This document shows, in pieces, positions 1 to 7,031 of a DNA stretch of 17,307 nucleotides. The first letter of the stretch is position 1; every line of letters starts with the position of its first letter. Origin of the DNA: DAOUCV01 sp034432095 (lineage in GTDB: Bacteria > Chloroflexota > Dehalococcoidia > Dehalococcoidales > UBA2162). The translations under genes were made by a program, and so were the position numbers. The notes under the pieces are model-generated. The model was not told the DNA's origin, did no database searches, and saw nothing but the letters and a program-made list of their open reading frames with translations. Where the stretch lies: contig DAOUCV010000027.1 in the NCBI GenBank assembly GCA_034432095.1, positions 1-17,307 on the forward strand, read 5' to 3'.

Positions 1-140
1 CATGGTGCAAGATTCCGGGCTACGTGCCCCCTCTATTCTGCTACCATTACGGTGGACTGGCAAGCCCCTTTTTCATGCCTGAGTTGTGAGCCAGCGCTCA
101 TGAACCGTTTTTCCATAAATAGAATTATATCATTTTTAGT
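1..140. other. Intergenic sequence at window edge, unexplained
   Basis: I see no convincing gene here. A reading frame entering from the left edge is open on the plus strand for about 66 codons but has no recognisable motif. A short dyad, TGAGC-CAGC-GCTCA, lies at 87-100. The minus strand holds a possible 22-codon frame that resembles nothing I can name. It could be the tail of an RNA, of a mobile element or of a gene lying to the left. Confidence 0.3.
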
Positions 141-384
141 AACCCTATCCCCTTTATCCCCCTTCCCTTTAACAAGGGGAAGGGGGAGATTTTGAAAGAG
201 GGGTGCCAGCCCCTCTTAAACTCCCAGGAGAGGTGAGGAGCCTTGTTATCTCTCAGGGCGTTAAAGAGGGGGCTTCGCTCCCTCTTTTAAAAAACCATCC
301 CCCTCTCCTTTTTAAGGAGAGGGGGATAAAGTGGGTTCCCAGAAAAATCAAAGATTTTTCTGGGTGCTTAAAGGGGGTGAGGTT
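141..384. repeat. Palindrome-rich intergenic repeat, copy 1 (MITE/REP-like)
   Basis: The unit starts AACCCTATCCCCTTT and ends AAAGGGGGTGAGGTT, so its ends are imperfect inverted repeats of each other. Inside is a string of hairpins: 196-217 (AAGAGGGG/CCCCTCTT), 263-287 (AAAGAGGG/CCCTCTTT), 298-326 (13-bp perfect stem TCCCCCTCTCCTT with a TTT loop) and 338-364 (12-bp perfect stem CCCAGAAAAATC with an AAA loop). The same ends and the same 13-bp stem recur at 11275-11480. A 61-codon open frame at 203-388 lies inside the repeat and is judged spurious. No clear target-site duplication is visible. The unit has no transposase, so any mobility would be in trans. Confidence 0.75.
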
Positions 385-401
385 GTAAACAATTCTAGCA
401 T

Positions 402-430
402 TTGCATTTCAAGCTCTTTTATGCTAATAT
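402..430 (+). promoter_or_regulatory. Sigma-70-type promoter for the thiC leader
   Basis: A TTGCAT -35 box (402-407) and a TAATAT -10 box (425-430) are separated by 17 bp. Transcription would start near 437, about 25 bases before the TPP aptamer. Predicted from consensus only. Confidence 0.6.
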
Positions 431-458
431 TTTGAATGTAAACTTAATAGTTAGAAGG

Positions 459-545
459 CTAGGGGTGCTCAAAGGCTGAGAGTCCCGGTTTCATCGGGAC
501 AACCCTTGGAACCTGATCTCGGTAATACGAGCGGAGGGAAGCAAG
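459..545 (+). promoter_or_regulatory. TPP riboswitch aptamer (THI element)
   Basis: The conserved THI-box blocks are present in order: GGGGTGC (462-468), GCTGAGA (475-481), a P3 hairpin GTCCCG/CGGGAC (482-500), ACCCTTGGAACCTGATC (502-518), GGTAATAC (521-528) and GGAGGGAAGC (533-542). It lies directly upstream of thiC, a typical target, so it should lower thiC expression when thiamine pyrophosphate is abundant. The expression platform follows at 557-596. Confidence 0.96.
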
Positions 546-556
546 ATTGACCTGCA

Positions 557-596
557 CCAAGGGTTTAGCACTAGTCAAAGCCCTTGGTTTTCTTTT
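557..596 (+). terminator. Rho-independent terminator of the TPP riboswitch, with antiterminator pairing
   Basis: CCAAGGG (557-563) pairs with CCCTTGG (581-587), followed by TTTTCTTTT (588-596). The 5' arm CCAAGGGT (557-564) is also exactly complementary to ACCCTTGG (502-509) inside the aptamer. Without ligand that pairing would form an antiterminator; with TPP bound, 502-509 stays in the aptamer and the terminator forms. The thiC ribosome site starts only 3 bases after the T tract. Confidence 0.85.
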
Positions 597-608
597 GTGG
601 AGGCACTT

Positions 609-1907
609 ATGACTCAACTGGAACTGGCTAGAAAAGGAATCATTTCACCACAGATGGAGTTGGTAGCTCAAGGCGAAGGGATAGAGGCTGAATTTATCCG
701 GCAGGGAGTGGCTAACGGGACGATAGTTATCCCGGCCAATATTAAGCGAACCAACCTCATTTCCTGTGGTATTGGTCAGGGGCTTCGCACCAAGGTCAAC
801 GCCAATATTGGCACCTCATCGGACTACGGCGATGTTGCTACCGAGCTGGAGAAGTTGCAGGTAGCTATTGACTCGGGGGCGGATACGGTTATGGACCTGT
901 CAACCGGTGGCGATATTCCGTCTGTCCGGCAGGCTATCATTGCTTCCAGCTCTGTGCCAGTAGGGACCGTGCCAATCTATCAGGCTGGCATTGAAGCGAT
1001 AGACAGATATGGTGCTATTGTCAAGATGACCGTTGAAGACATACTTGCCGTCATCGAAGAACAGGCCAGGGACGGCGTTGATTTTATGACGGTGCACTGT
1101 GGGGTAACCCTTTCAGCTATTGCCCGGCTTAAACAGCAGAGGAGAGTAACCGATGTAGTGTCCCGGGGAGGGGCTTTCCTCATCGGCTGGATGCTCTATA
1201 ACGAGTGTGAAAACCCACTTTACGAGCACTATGACCGTTTACTGGAAATAGTCCGGGAGTTTGATGTTACGCTGAGCCTTGGCGATGGCATGCGTCCCGG
1301 CAGTCTGGCTGACGCTACTGACCGGGCTCAGGTGGAGGAGTTGCTCACTATAGGGGAACTGGTAGAGCGAGCGCATCAAGCCGGGGTTCAGGTGATGGTT
1401 GAGGGGCCAGGGCATCTACCCCTGAACCAGATTGAGGCTAATGTCCGGCTGGAAAAGTCTATCTGTAAGGGGGCCCCTTTCTATGTTCTCGGACCGCTGG
1501 TGACTGATATTGGCACTGGCTATGACCATATCACCGGAGCCATTGGTGGAGCTATTGCCGCTGCGGCTGGTGCCGACTTTCTCTGCTATGTAACACCGGC
1601 TGAGCACCTCTCGCTTCCTGACCCTGAGGACGTGAGGCAGGGAGTCATTGCCTCACGTATTGCTGCCCACGCTGGTGATATAGCTAAGGGAGTGAAGGGT
1701 GCTACTGAGTGGGACAGGAAGATGTCTGTAGCTCGCAAGAAACTTGACTGGGAAGAGCAAGCCAGGCTTTCGTTAGACCCTAAACGGTCTCGTCAAGTCC
1801 ACAGTAAGCAGCATGCTTCGGCCGGGTCTGCTTGCAGTATGTGTGGCAAGTTCTGTGCGATGGAATTAGTAGGGAAGTATCTGGGTGTCTCGGCGACAAG
1901 GTGCTAG
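609..1907 (+). CDS. thiC: Phosphomethylpyrimidine synthase ThiC
   Basis: ThiC is a radical SAM enzyme that rearranges aminoimidazole ribotide to hydroxymethylpyrimidine phosphate, the pyrimidine half of thiamine. The 432-residue protein matches the short anaerobe/archaeal form. Family blocks include the N-terminal ARKGIISPQM, the GADTVMDLSTGGD core, TVHCGVT, LSLGDGMRPGS, EGPGHLPLNQIE and YVTPAEHLSLP. The C-terminal cluster motif is C409-X2-C412-X3-C416, which binds the 4Fe-4S cluster; long ThiC proteins usually have CX2CX4C. I chose ATG 609 because GGAGG lies at 599-603 with a 5-base gap; an in-frame GTG at 597 overlaps that site. Expression should be controlled by the upstream TPP riboswitch. 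Thi4, at 8118-8903 on the other strand, can supply the thiazole half. Confidence 0.97.
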   Translation: MTQLELARKGIISPQMELVAQGEGIEAEFIRQGVANGTIVIPANIKRTNLISCGIGQGLRTKVNANIGTSSDYGDVATELEKLQVAIDSGADTVMDLSTGGDIPSVRQAIIASSSVPVGTVPIYQAGIEAIDRYGAIVKMTVEDILAVIEEQARDGVDFMTVHCGVTLSAIARLKQQRRVTDVVSRGGAFLIGWMLYNECENPLYEHYDRLLEIVREFDVTLSLGDGMRPGSLADATDRAQVEELLTIGELVERAHQAGVQVMVEGPGHLPLNQIEANVRLEKSICKGAPFYVLGPLVTDIGTGYDHITGAIGGAIAAAAGADFLCYVTPAEHLSLPDPEDVRQGVIASRIAAHAGDIAKGVKGATEWDRKMSVARKKLDWEEQARLSLDPKRSRQVHSKQHASAGSACSMCGKFCAMELVGKYLGVSATRC

Positions 1908-1980
1908 GCTATTCCCTTCCTCTCAATGAGTGGGTTATTGAAGTTACCAGCGATATCTGGCTAGAGAGAAGAGGGTGTTA

Positions 1981-3174
1981 GTGAAAGCAGAGATCATTTC
2001 TATTGGTACTGAGCTTCTCCTGGGGGAGGTAACTGATACCAACGCCTCATATCTGGCCAGTCAGTTACTCCCCCTGGGCATAGACCTGTACTGGGTTTCA
2101 GCGGTGGGTGATAATCAGGGCAGGCTGGTGGAGGTACTAAAGCGAGCCTGGCAGCGCTCAGAGCTTATCCTGACGACGGGTGGGCTGGGTCCGACCGACG
2201 ATGACCTGACCCGTGATGCTATTGCTGAGATGTTGGGTGAGGAAATGGAACTTGAGCCGTCTCTGGAGCGCTCCTTACGGGAGCGCTTTGCTCGGATGGG
2301 TATTGAGATGCCGCTCAGCAATTTAAAGCAGGCTACCATTATTCCTTCGGCAAAGCCCATCCCCAATGCCGCCGGTACCGCTCCCGGCTGGTGGGTGGAA
2401 AGAGACGGGCGGATCTTACTGGCTATGCCCGGTCCGCCAAGAGAACTAGAGGAGATGTGGCGGAAGGAGGTCCAGCCCAGGCTACACCAGCGTTCGGCAG
2501 CCGTTATTGTTCGCCGAACGATTAAGACCATTGGTCTAAATGAGGCAGCGGTTGGTGAACTGGTTTCTCCGCTGTTTTCTTTAGCCAACCCTACCTTTGG
2601 CGTATATGCCAAGCCTGACGGCATTCATCTGCGTCTGGCGGCTAAGGCTGAAGACCGAACTCAGGCTGAAAAACTGATTGCCGAGAGCGAGGCTCGTATT
2701 AGAGCCGTCCTGGGGGACCATATCTGGGGAGTTGATGATGATACCATAGAAACAGTAGTGGGACATCTGCTAATTAAGAAAGGCTTGAGTCTGGCGTGTA
2801 TGGAGGATTGTAGCGGCGGATGGCTAGCGGCTGGCATCAACGATATTCCAGAGAGTCCTTCGTTTTTCAAAGGCGGGTTGGTCGCTTGTTCGAATGAAGC
2901 CAAGATAGCTTTTGGGGTCGATGCTGGGATTATCTCCCAGTATGGCGCGGTCAGCCCCGAAGTAGCTCAAGCGATGGCGGAAGCGGCGAAAACGTTGCTG
3001 AAAGCCGACATAGGGCTCAGCACCACCGGAATCTTGGAAACGAGAGAGAGACCGATGGGTATAGCCTATATCGGCATCGCTGATGGAAACAACCGTGTGG
3101 CTGTCGGTAGGGCTAGGCGGAAACAGATGGTTATCTCGACGGCTCTATTCGAGCTTAGAAAATTGCTCCTCTGA
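1981..3174 (+). CDS. cinA: CinA family protein with divergent C-terminal PncC domain
   Basis: The 397-residue protein has the full CinA layout. Residues 1-170 form a MoCF-like domain (ISIGTELLLGE, TTGGLGPTDDDLTRD, LAMPGPPRELEEMW). A linker domain follows, then a nicotinamide-nucleotide amidase (PncC-like) domain from about 255. CinA proteins recycle NMN and in some cases act as ADP-ribose pyrophosphatases. The C-terminal motifs are off consensus: the usual AESCTGG reads MEDCSGG (274-280) and the usual TGIAGPGG reads TGILETRE (349-356), so deamidase activity is doubtful. Start: GTG 1981 follows a GAGAAGAGGG stretch with a 5-base gap; GTG 1975 overlaps that stretch. A separation of 73 bases from thiC suggests possible co-transcription. 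The name is secure; the activity is not. Confidence 0.92.
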   Translation: MKAEIISIGTELLLGEVTDTNASYLASQLLPLGIDLYWVSAVGDNQGRLVEVLKRAWQRSELILTTGGLGPTDDDLTRDAIAEMLGEEMELEPSLERSLRERFARMGIEMPLSNLKQATIIPSAKPIPNAAGTAPGWWVERDGRILLAMPGPPRELEEMWRKEVQPRLHQRSAAVIVRRTIKTIGLNEAAVGELVSPLFSLANPTFGVYAKPDGIHLRLAAKAEDRTQAEKLIAESEARIRAVLGDHIWGVDDDTIETVVGHLLIKKGLSLACMEDCSGGWLAAGINDIPESPSFFKGGLVACSNEAKIAFGVDAGIISQYGAVSPEVAQAMAEAAKTLLKADIGLSTTGILETRERPMGIAYIGIADGNNRVAVGRARRKQMVISTALFELRKLLL

Positions 3175-3260
3175 AGTCTTTAGAGCTTATTTACCCTAAT
3201 GCAGCCTCCGCTTGGTCTGTTAGCTGGGAGTGAACGTGCTGGCTGGTTATCACCCGTATT

Positions 3261-3287
3261 TTAAGAACTTCGGGGGTTGTTTCTTAA
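3261..3287 (+). other. Imperfect hairpin upstream of the reductase gene
   Basis: TTAAGAAC (3261-3268) and GTTTCTTAA (3279-3287) can pair with one bulged base around a G-rich loop. It ends 3 bases before the Shine-Dalgarno sequence GGAGAG (3291-3296). It might tune translation or be chance. Confidence 0.3.
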
Positions 3288-3300
3288 GCTGGAGAGAGTG

Positions 3301-4491
3301 ATGTTGTATGATGCGGTAGTCATAGGCGGTGGGCCAGTCGGGAGCCGGGTAGCTTATGGGCTGGCTGGGACGGGGTGTAGGGTAGTCGTCATAGAGAAAA
3401 AGGAAAGAATAGACGAACCGGTCTGCTGTACCGGTATCATCAGTCAGGAGTGTGTTAGCCAGTTTGCTGTTGATGTTGGTGTTATTCTCAGGCGGGTGAA
3501 TGGTGCTAGGTTGTTTTCGCCTTCAGGAAAGCTGCTCAGTCTGCGTCGAGAGGAACCGCAAGCCTGCATTGTAGACCGGGCAGCTTTTAATATGGCTTTA
3601 GCCAGCCGGGCTCAGGATAGAGGGGTTGAGTATGTGTTAGATAGTCCGGTCAGAAGCATTGAGGTGCGGAACGACAGGGTAAGGATTGGGGCAGGACGGT
3701 ACGGGGCAAGTCTAAGTATTTTTGAAGCGAGAGCGGCGGTTATCGCTGGTGGCTTTGGCTCTAGATTGGTTGAGCAGTTGGGTCTGGGCAGGGCTGGTGA
3801 TTGTGTTGCGGGAGCTCAGGCTGAGGTGGAAACGACGGGGGTGGACGAGGTGGAAGTCTACCTTGGGCGAAAGATAGCTCCGGCTTTTTTTGCCTGGCTG
3901 GTGCCAACCTCGCCACAGCGGGCTCTGGTAGGTCTGCTATCTCGTCGTAGACCCGGCTTTTATTTAAGAAGGTTGATTCTCTCCCTGGTCTCTCAAAGGA
4001 AGATAGCTTCGGCTGAGACTGAAATCAGGTATGGGGGAATTCCGCTAAGACCGCCAGGCAGGACCTATAGCAATAGGGTAGTAGTGGTGGGGAGCGCCGC
4101 CGGGCAGGTAAAGCCGACCACTGGCGGCGGCATCTACTATGGTCTGCTGTGTGCTGATATTGCCGCTGAGTGTTTACAACGGGCGTTGAAGAATGACGAC
4201 CTCTCTGCCAGGAGTCTGGCTGGCTATGAGAAAGAGTGGCGAAGGAAGCTGGGGCGGGAGCTAAAAATAGGCTACTGGGCACGGAAGTTCTACGAGCTAC
4301 TGAGCGACCGGCAGATTGACGGGATATTTGACATAATAAAGTCCAGCGGTATTGATGAAGCCCTGCTCAGAGCCGATGATTTGACCTTTGATTGGCACGG
4401 TGGTGTAATAGTAAGACTGGTGGGAGAGAAGGCGTTGTCCCATATTTTTGGTGGAGTAAAGGTTCCTTTTCTCCGGAGACAGAGAAGTTAA
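3301..4491 (+). CDS. Geranylgeranyl reductase family FAD-dependent oxidoreductase
   Basis: A 396-residue flavoprotein. The N-terminal dinucleotide-binding motif is GGGPVG (9-14). It is followed by EPVCCTGIIS (39-48), the cysteine-containing block typical of the geranylgeranyl/digeranylgeranylglycerophospholipid reductase family, and the second FAD motif VGSAAGQVKPTTGGGIYYG near residue 260-280. These enzymes saturate isoprenoid chains of lipids, quinones or chlorophylls; related enzymes are halogenases and hydroxylases. The natural substrate cannot be read from the sequence. In a non-photosynthetic anaerobe a menaquinone or polyprenyl side chain is a reasonable guess. ATG 3301 is preferred because GGAGAG lies at 3291-3296; an upstream in-frame TTG at 3277 lies before that site. 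A GreA-like gene starts 37 bases downstream on the same strand, so the two may share a transcript. Confidence 0.85.
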   Translation: MLYDAVVIGGGPVGSRVAYGLAGTGCRVVVIEKKERIDEPVCCTGIISQECVSQFAVDVGVILRRVNGARLFSPSGKLLSLRREEPQACIVDRAAFNMALASRAQDRGVEYVLDSPVRSIEVRNDRVRIGAGRYGASLSIFEARAAVIAGGFGSRLVEQLGLGRAGDCVAGAQAEVETTGVDEVEVYLGRKIAPAFFAWLVPTSPQRALVGLLSRRRPGFYLRRLILSLVSQRKIASAETEIRYGGIPLRPPGRTYSNRVVVVGSAAGQVKPTTGGGIYYGLLCADIAAECLQRALKNDDLSARSLAGYEKEWRRKLGRELKIGYWARKFYELLSDRQIDGIFDIIKSSGIDEALLRADDLTFDWHGGVIVRLVGEKALSHIFGGVKVPFLRRQRS

Positions 4492-4528
4492 ATAAAGTAT
4501 GGTAGCATTTATGGGAGGTATCCAATAG

Positions 4529-5334
4529 GTGGCTGAGGCTGGTCAGGGTCTAAATCTGGGTGAGGCGGCCAGTCGTTTTCTGGCTGATTTGCCGCCCGAG
4601 GAAAGAGGAGTAAGCCAGCAGGAGATATACAGGTTTATTCGCTGGTTCGGGAGGGAACGCCCGTTTACCGCTCTTACGGCGGCTGAAGTGGACAACTATG
4701 CCGAGCGGTTGTCACAATCGGACACTGATTATGTGAGGAAGCTTGAGCTGGTGCGGGCTTTCCTTGTTTATGCCAAGAAAAAGGGGTGGACTAAGACTAA
4801 TCTCGCCGCTCATCTTAAAGCCAGGAAGGTGAAAACTAAGCCATCACCTTCGCCCGGGCGGAGTTCAGCCGAGGCTATCTCTCTAACCCGGCAGGGCTAT
4901 GCTGAGCTGGAATCCGAGCTTGCGGCGCTTCGGAGTGAGCGCCAGAAGGTTATTGATGAAATGCGTAGAGCCGCTGCCGATAAGGACTTTCGTGAGAATG
5001 CCCCTCTGGCGGCAGCCAGGGAACGGCGTGGGCAATTGGAGGGGCGGATTATCGAGCTGGAAGGAATTCTGAAGTCAGCCGTGGTTATTGATGACAGGCA
5101 GGAGTCCACTCTCAGGGTAGGGATTGGGATACTGTTATTCTCGGTGACCTTGACTCCGGCGAAGAGTTGCGCTATACGATGGTCAGTCCCAAAGAAGTAG
5201 ATGCGGTCAAAGGCAAGATTTCCAGCGTTTCACCTATTGGTCAAGCGGTTATGGGTAAAGAGCAGGGGGAAATAGTGGAGATAGCGGTGCCAGCGGGCAA
5301 GTTGCGCTACCAGATTAAGAGGATTGAGCGTTAA
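4529..5334 (+). pseudogene. GreA-like protein with integrase-type N-terminal domain, split by a -1 frameshift
   Basis: The first frame (4529-5200) starts at GTG after GGGAGG (4513-4518). Residues about 10-100 look like the SAM-like, core-DNA-binding N-terminal domain of tyrosine recombinases. Residues about 117-195 match the GreA/GreB N-terminal coiled coil, with the acidic tip preserved as D153-F-R-E156-N (D41 and E44 of E. coli GreA). The expected GreA C-terminal domain (DTVILGDLDSGEELRYTMVSP, then SPIGQAVMGKEQGE) is encoded in the -1 frame from 5128 to a TAA at 5332-5334. The shift lies in 5120-5131, where one extra G in ATTGGGATAC would restore a protein of about 268 residues. No standard slippery heptamer is visible. 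It is either a recent mutation, a sequencing error or an unusual recoding site. The restored frame converges with nadA, and the stops overlap in TTAA. Confidence 0.8.
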
Positions 5335-6245
5335 CCAGCCTCAAGCATTTTGTCCACCGCTGCTTTGGCTCTGAGACGGGTCCTTTCGGGCACTTTTACC
5401 TGATGGCTCATGTTCTCCAGCGACCAGAGAACGGTCTCCAGGGTGATTAGCTTCATTCTGGGGCAGACGGCTTGCTCGGAGGCGGCGAGGAACTTTTTAC
5501 CCGGGTTTTCCTTTCTCAGCCGGTAGAGTATGCCAATCTCCGTACCGACGATTATCTCCTCCGCCTCGCTTTCCCTGGCGAACCTGATCATCCCTCCGGT
5601 GCTCAGGACTTCGTCAGCCAGGGCGGTTACCTCCGGTCGGCACTCCGGGTGGACGATTACCTTGGCTTGGGGATGCTCGGCTTTTTGTCTTAAGACAGCC
5701 TCTGTCTGTATCCTGGTGTGGGTGGGACAATAGCCTGGCCAGAGAATCATCTTCTTCCCGGTCTTGCTGGCGACATAGCTACCCAGGTACTGGTCGGGCA
5801 CAAAGATGATTTCTTCAGCGTCAAGCTTCTCCACAATCCTGACGGCATTAGCCGAGGTGCAGCAGATATCAGATTCGGCTTTGACCGAAGCCGGGGTATT
5901 GACGTAGCAGACTACGGTGGCTCCGGGGTGCTCTTTCTTCTTCTCCCGCAGGCGTTCGGCGGTAATCATATCAGCCATCGGGCAGCCGGCATGCCTATCC
6001 GGAAGCAGGACTGTCTTATCGGGACAGAGAATGGCGGCGGTTTCAGCCATAAAGTGGACGCCGCAGAAGACTATTACCTCGGCATCGGTCTTGGCTGCCT
6101 TCTGGCTCAGCTCCAGAGAATCGCCAATAAAGTCGGCAATATCTTGAATTTCGCCCAGTTGATAGTTATGTACCAGAAAAATGGCGTTTCTTCTCTTTTT
6201 GAGACTTTGGATTTTCTCTAGTATCACCGCATCACTGTTTTCCAT
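5331..6245 (-). CDS. nadA: Quinolinate synthase NadA
   Basis: NadA condenses iminoaspartate with dihydroxyacetone phosphate to quinolinate in de novo NAD synthesis, using an oxygen-sensitive 4Fe-4S cluster. The 304-residue length is normal. Family signatures are HNYQ (26-29), D-I-A-D-F-I-GDSLELS, FCGVHFMAETA (60-70), the three cluster cysteines C88 (AGCPMAD), C173 (GYCPTH) and C261 (VCPRMK), and HPECRPEV. It is the last gene of the minus-strand operon. Its ATG overlaps the end of fdhD by 14 bases, suggesting translational coupling. No nadB or nadC is nearby. The cluster requirement fits with an upstream cysteine desulfurase in the same transcript. Confidence 0.97.
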   Translation of the reverse strand: MENSDAVILEKIQSLKKRRNAIFLVHNYQLGEIQDIADFIGDSLELSQKAAKTDAEVIVFCGVHFMAETAAILCPDKTVLLPDRHAGCPMADMITAERLREKKKEHPGATVVCYVNTPASVKAESDICCTSANAVRIVEKLDAEEIIFVPDQYLGSYVASKTGKKMILWPGYCPTHTRIQTEAVLRQKAEHPQAKVIVHPECRPEVTALADEVLSTGGMIRFARESEAEEIIVGTEIGILYRLRKENPGKKFLAASEQAVCPRMKLITLETVLWSLENMSHQVKVPERTRLRAKAAVDKMLEAG

Positions 6246-7029
6246 TGCTCACTATTCTCCAGTCGTGAGTGTAAGCATTTACCCTTTTGCCTCTGGCGAA
6301 GCCGAGGAGAGTTATACCCAGGTTGTCGGCTAGCTTTACTCCCAGGTTGGTAGGGGCGGATTTGGAGACGATTATCGGGATATTCCTCCTGGCTACCTTG
6401 AGCAACATCTCCGAGGAGATTCGGCCGCTGGTGATTACCATTCGTTCATCTGTCGGTATGTCTTTCAGGACACACTCACCGAAGACTTTGTCAATAGCGT
6501 TATGCCTGCCGATGTCCTCGTTGAAAACAAGGATACTCCGGGTATCGCACAGGGCGGCACTGTGAACACCACCTGTGGTCCGGTAGACCTCAGAACGCTG
6601 CTGAAACTCTCTTACCAGAGAAAGAACCTCGCCAGTTGATATTTCCATTCTGGATTCTATTTTCGCCAGGTTCTGCGCATCAGCGGCACTATAGAAAGAA
6701 GCCCCCCTCCCGCAACCCGAGGTTATCAGCCGCTTGAAAAGAAACTCATTGGTCAGCGCTTTGTCATTGCTGGTCTCTACCCGCACCACACCTCTCTGCC
6801 CATCGACCAGTACCTTTTTGATTTCGTCCTTGCTTTCAAGCAGTCCCTCAGAGAAGAGGAACCCGACGGCTAGATAGTTCAAGTCTTTAGGGGAGCAGAG
6901 CAGGGTTACCAGCTCTTCGTTATTTAAGATGATGGTGAGGGGGGATTCTCGGGCAACCACATCATCAAGGTTGCTTCGGCTTTCCTCAGTAAGCCGTAGT
7001 ATCGGGACTCTTTCTATTTCACTCTCCAT
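6232..7029 (-). CDS. fdhD: Formate dehydrogenase sulfurtransferase FdhD
   Basis: FdhD passes sulfur from a cysteine desulfurase to the molybdenum or tungsten cofactor of formate dehydrogenases and is needed for their activity. The 265-residue protein shows the family blocks RTTGGVHSAAL, NEDIGRHNAIDKV, TSGRISSEMLLKVAR and SKSAPTNLGVKLA. The active-site loop reads SGCGRGA, so only C106 of the CXXC pair described in E. coli FdhD is present. It starts 2 bases after the mnmA stop and overlaps nadA by 14 bases. With selD, selA and a tRNA-Sec fragment nearby, it points to a selenium- and molybdenum/tungsten-dependent formate dehydrogenase elsewhere in the genome. That enzyme is not in the window. 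Confidence 0.95.
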   Translation of the reverse strand: MESEIERVPILRLTEESRSNLDDVVARESPLTIILNNEELVTLLCSPKDLNYLAVGFLFSEGLLESKDEIKKVLVDGQRGVVRVETSNDKALTNEFLFKRLITSGCGRGASFYSAADAQNLAKIESRMEISTGEVLSLVREFQQRSEVYRTTGGVHSAALCDTRSILVFNEDIGRHNAIDKVFGECVLKDIPTDERMVITSGRISSEMLLKVARRNIPIIVSKSAPTNLGVKLADNLGITLLGFARGKRVNAYTHDWRIVSNGKQ

Positions 7030-7031
7030 TC

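Noticed and set aside
141..384. CRISPR array
   Set aside because: The palindromes differ from each other and are not regularly spaced repeats; no cas genes are present.
203..388. 61-codon open reading frame on the plus strand
   Set aside because: It lies almost wholly in the palindromic repeat, its translation is a by-product of the hairpins, and it has no ribosome site.
2115..2624. 169-codon open frame on the minus strand inside cinA
   Set aside because: It is the shadow of the clearly coding cinA; rich in serine and arginine with no domain and no ribosome site.
5123..5131. Programmed -1 frameshift in the GreA-like gene
   Set aside because: No X XXY YYZ slippery heptamer or obvious downstream pseudoknot; a single-base deletion explains it more simply. 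Kept only as a possibility.
5718..6221. 167-codon open frame on the plus strand opposite nadA
   Set aside because: nadA has all family motifs on the minus strand; the opposite frame is a shadow.
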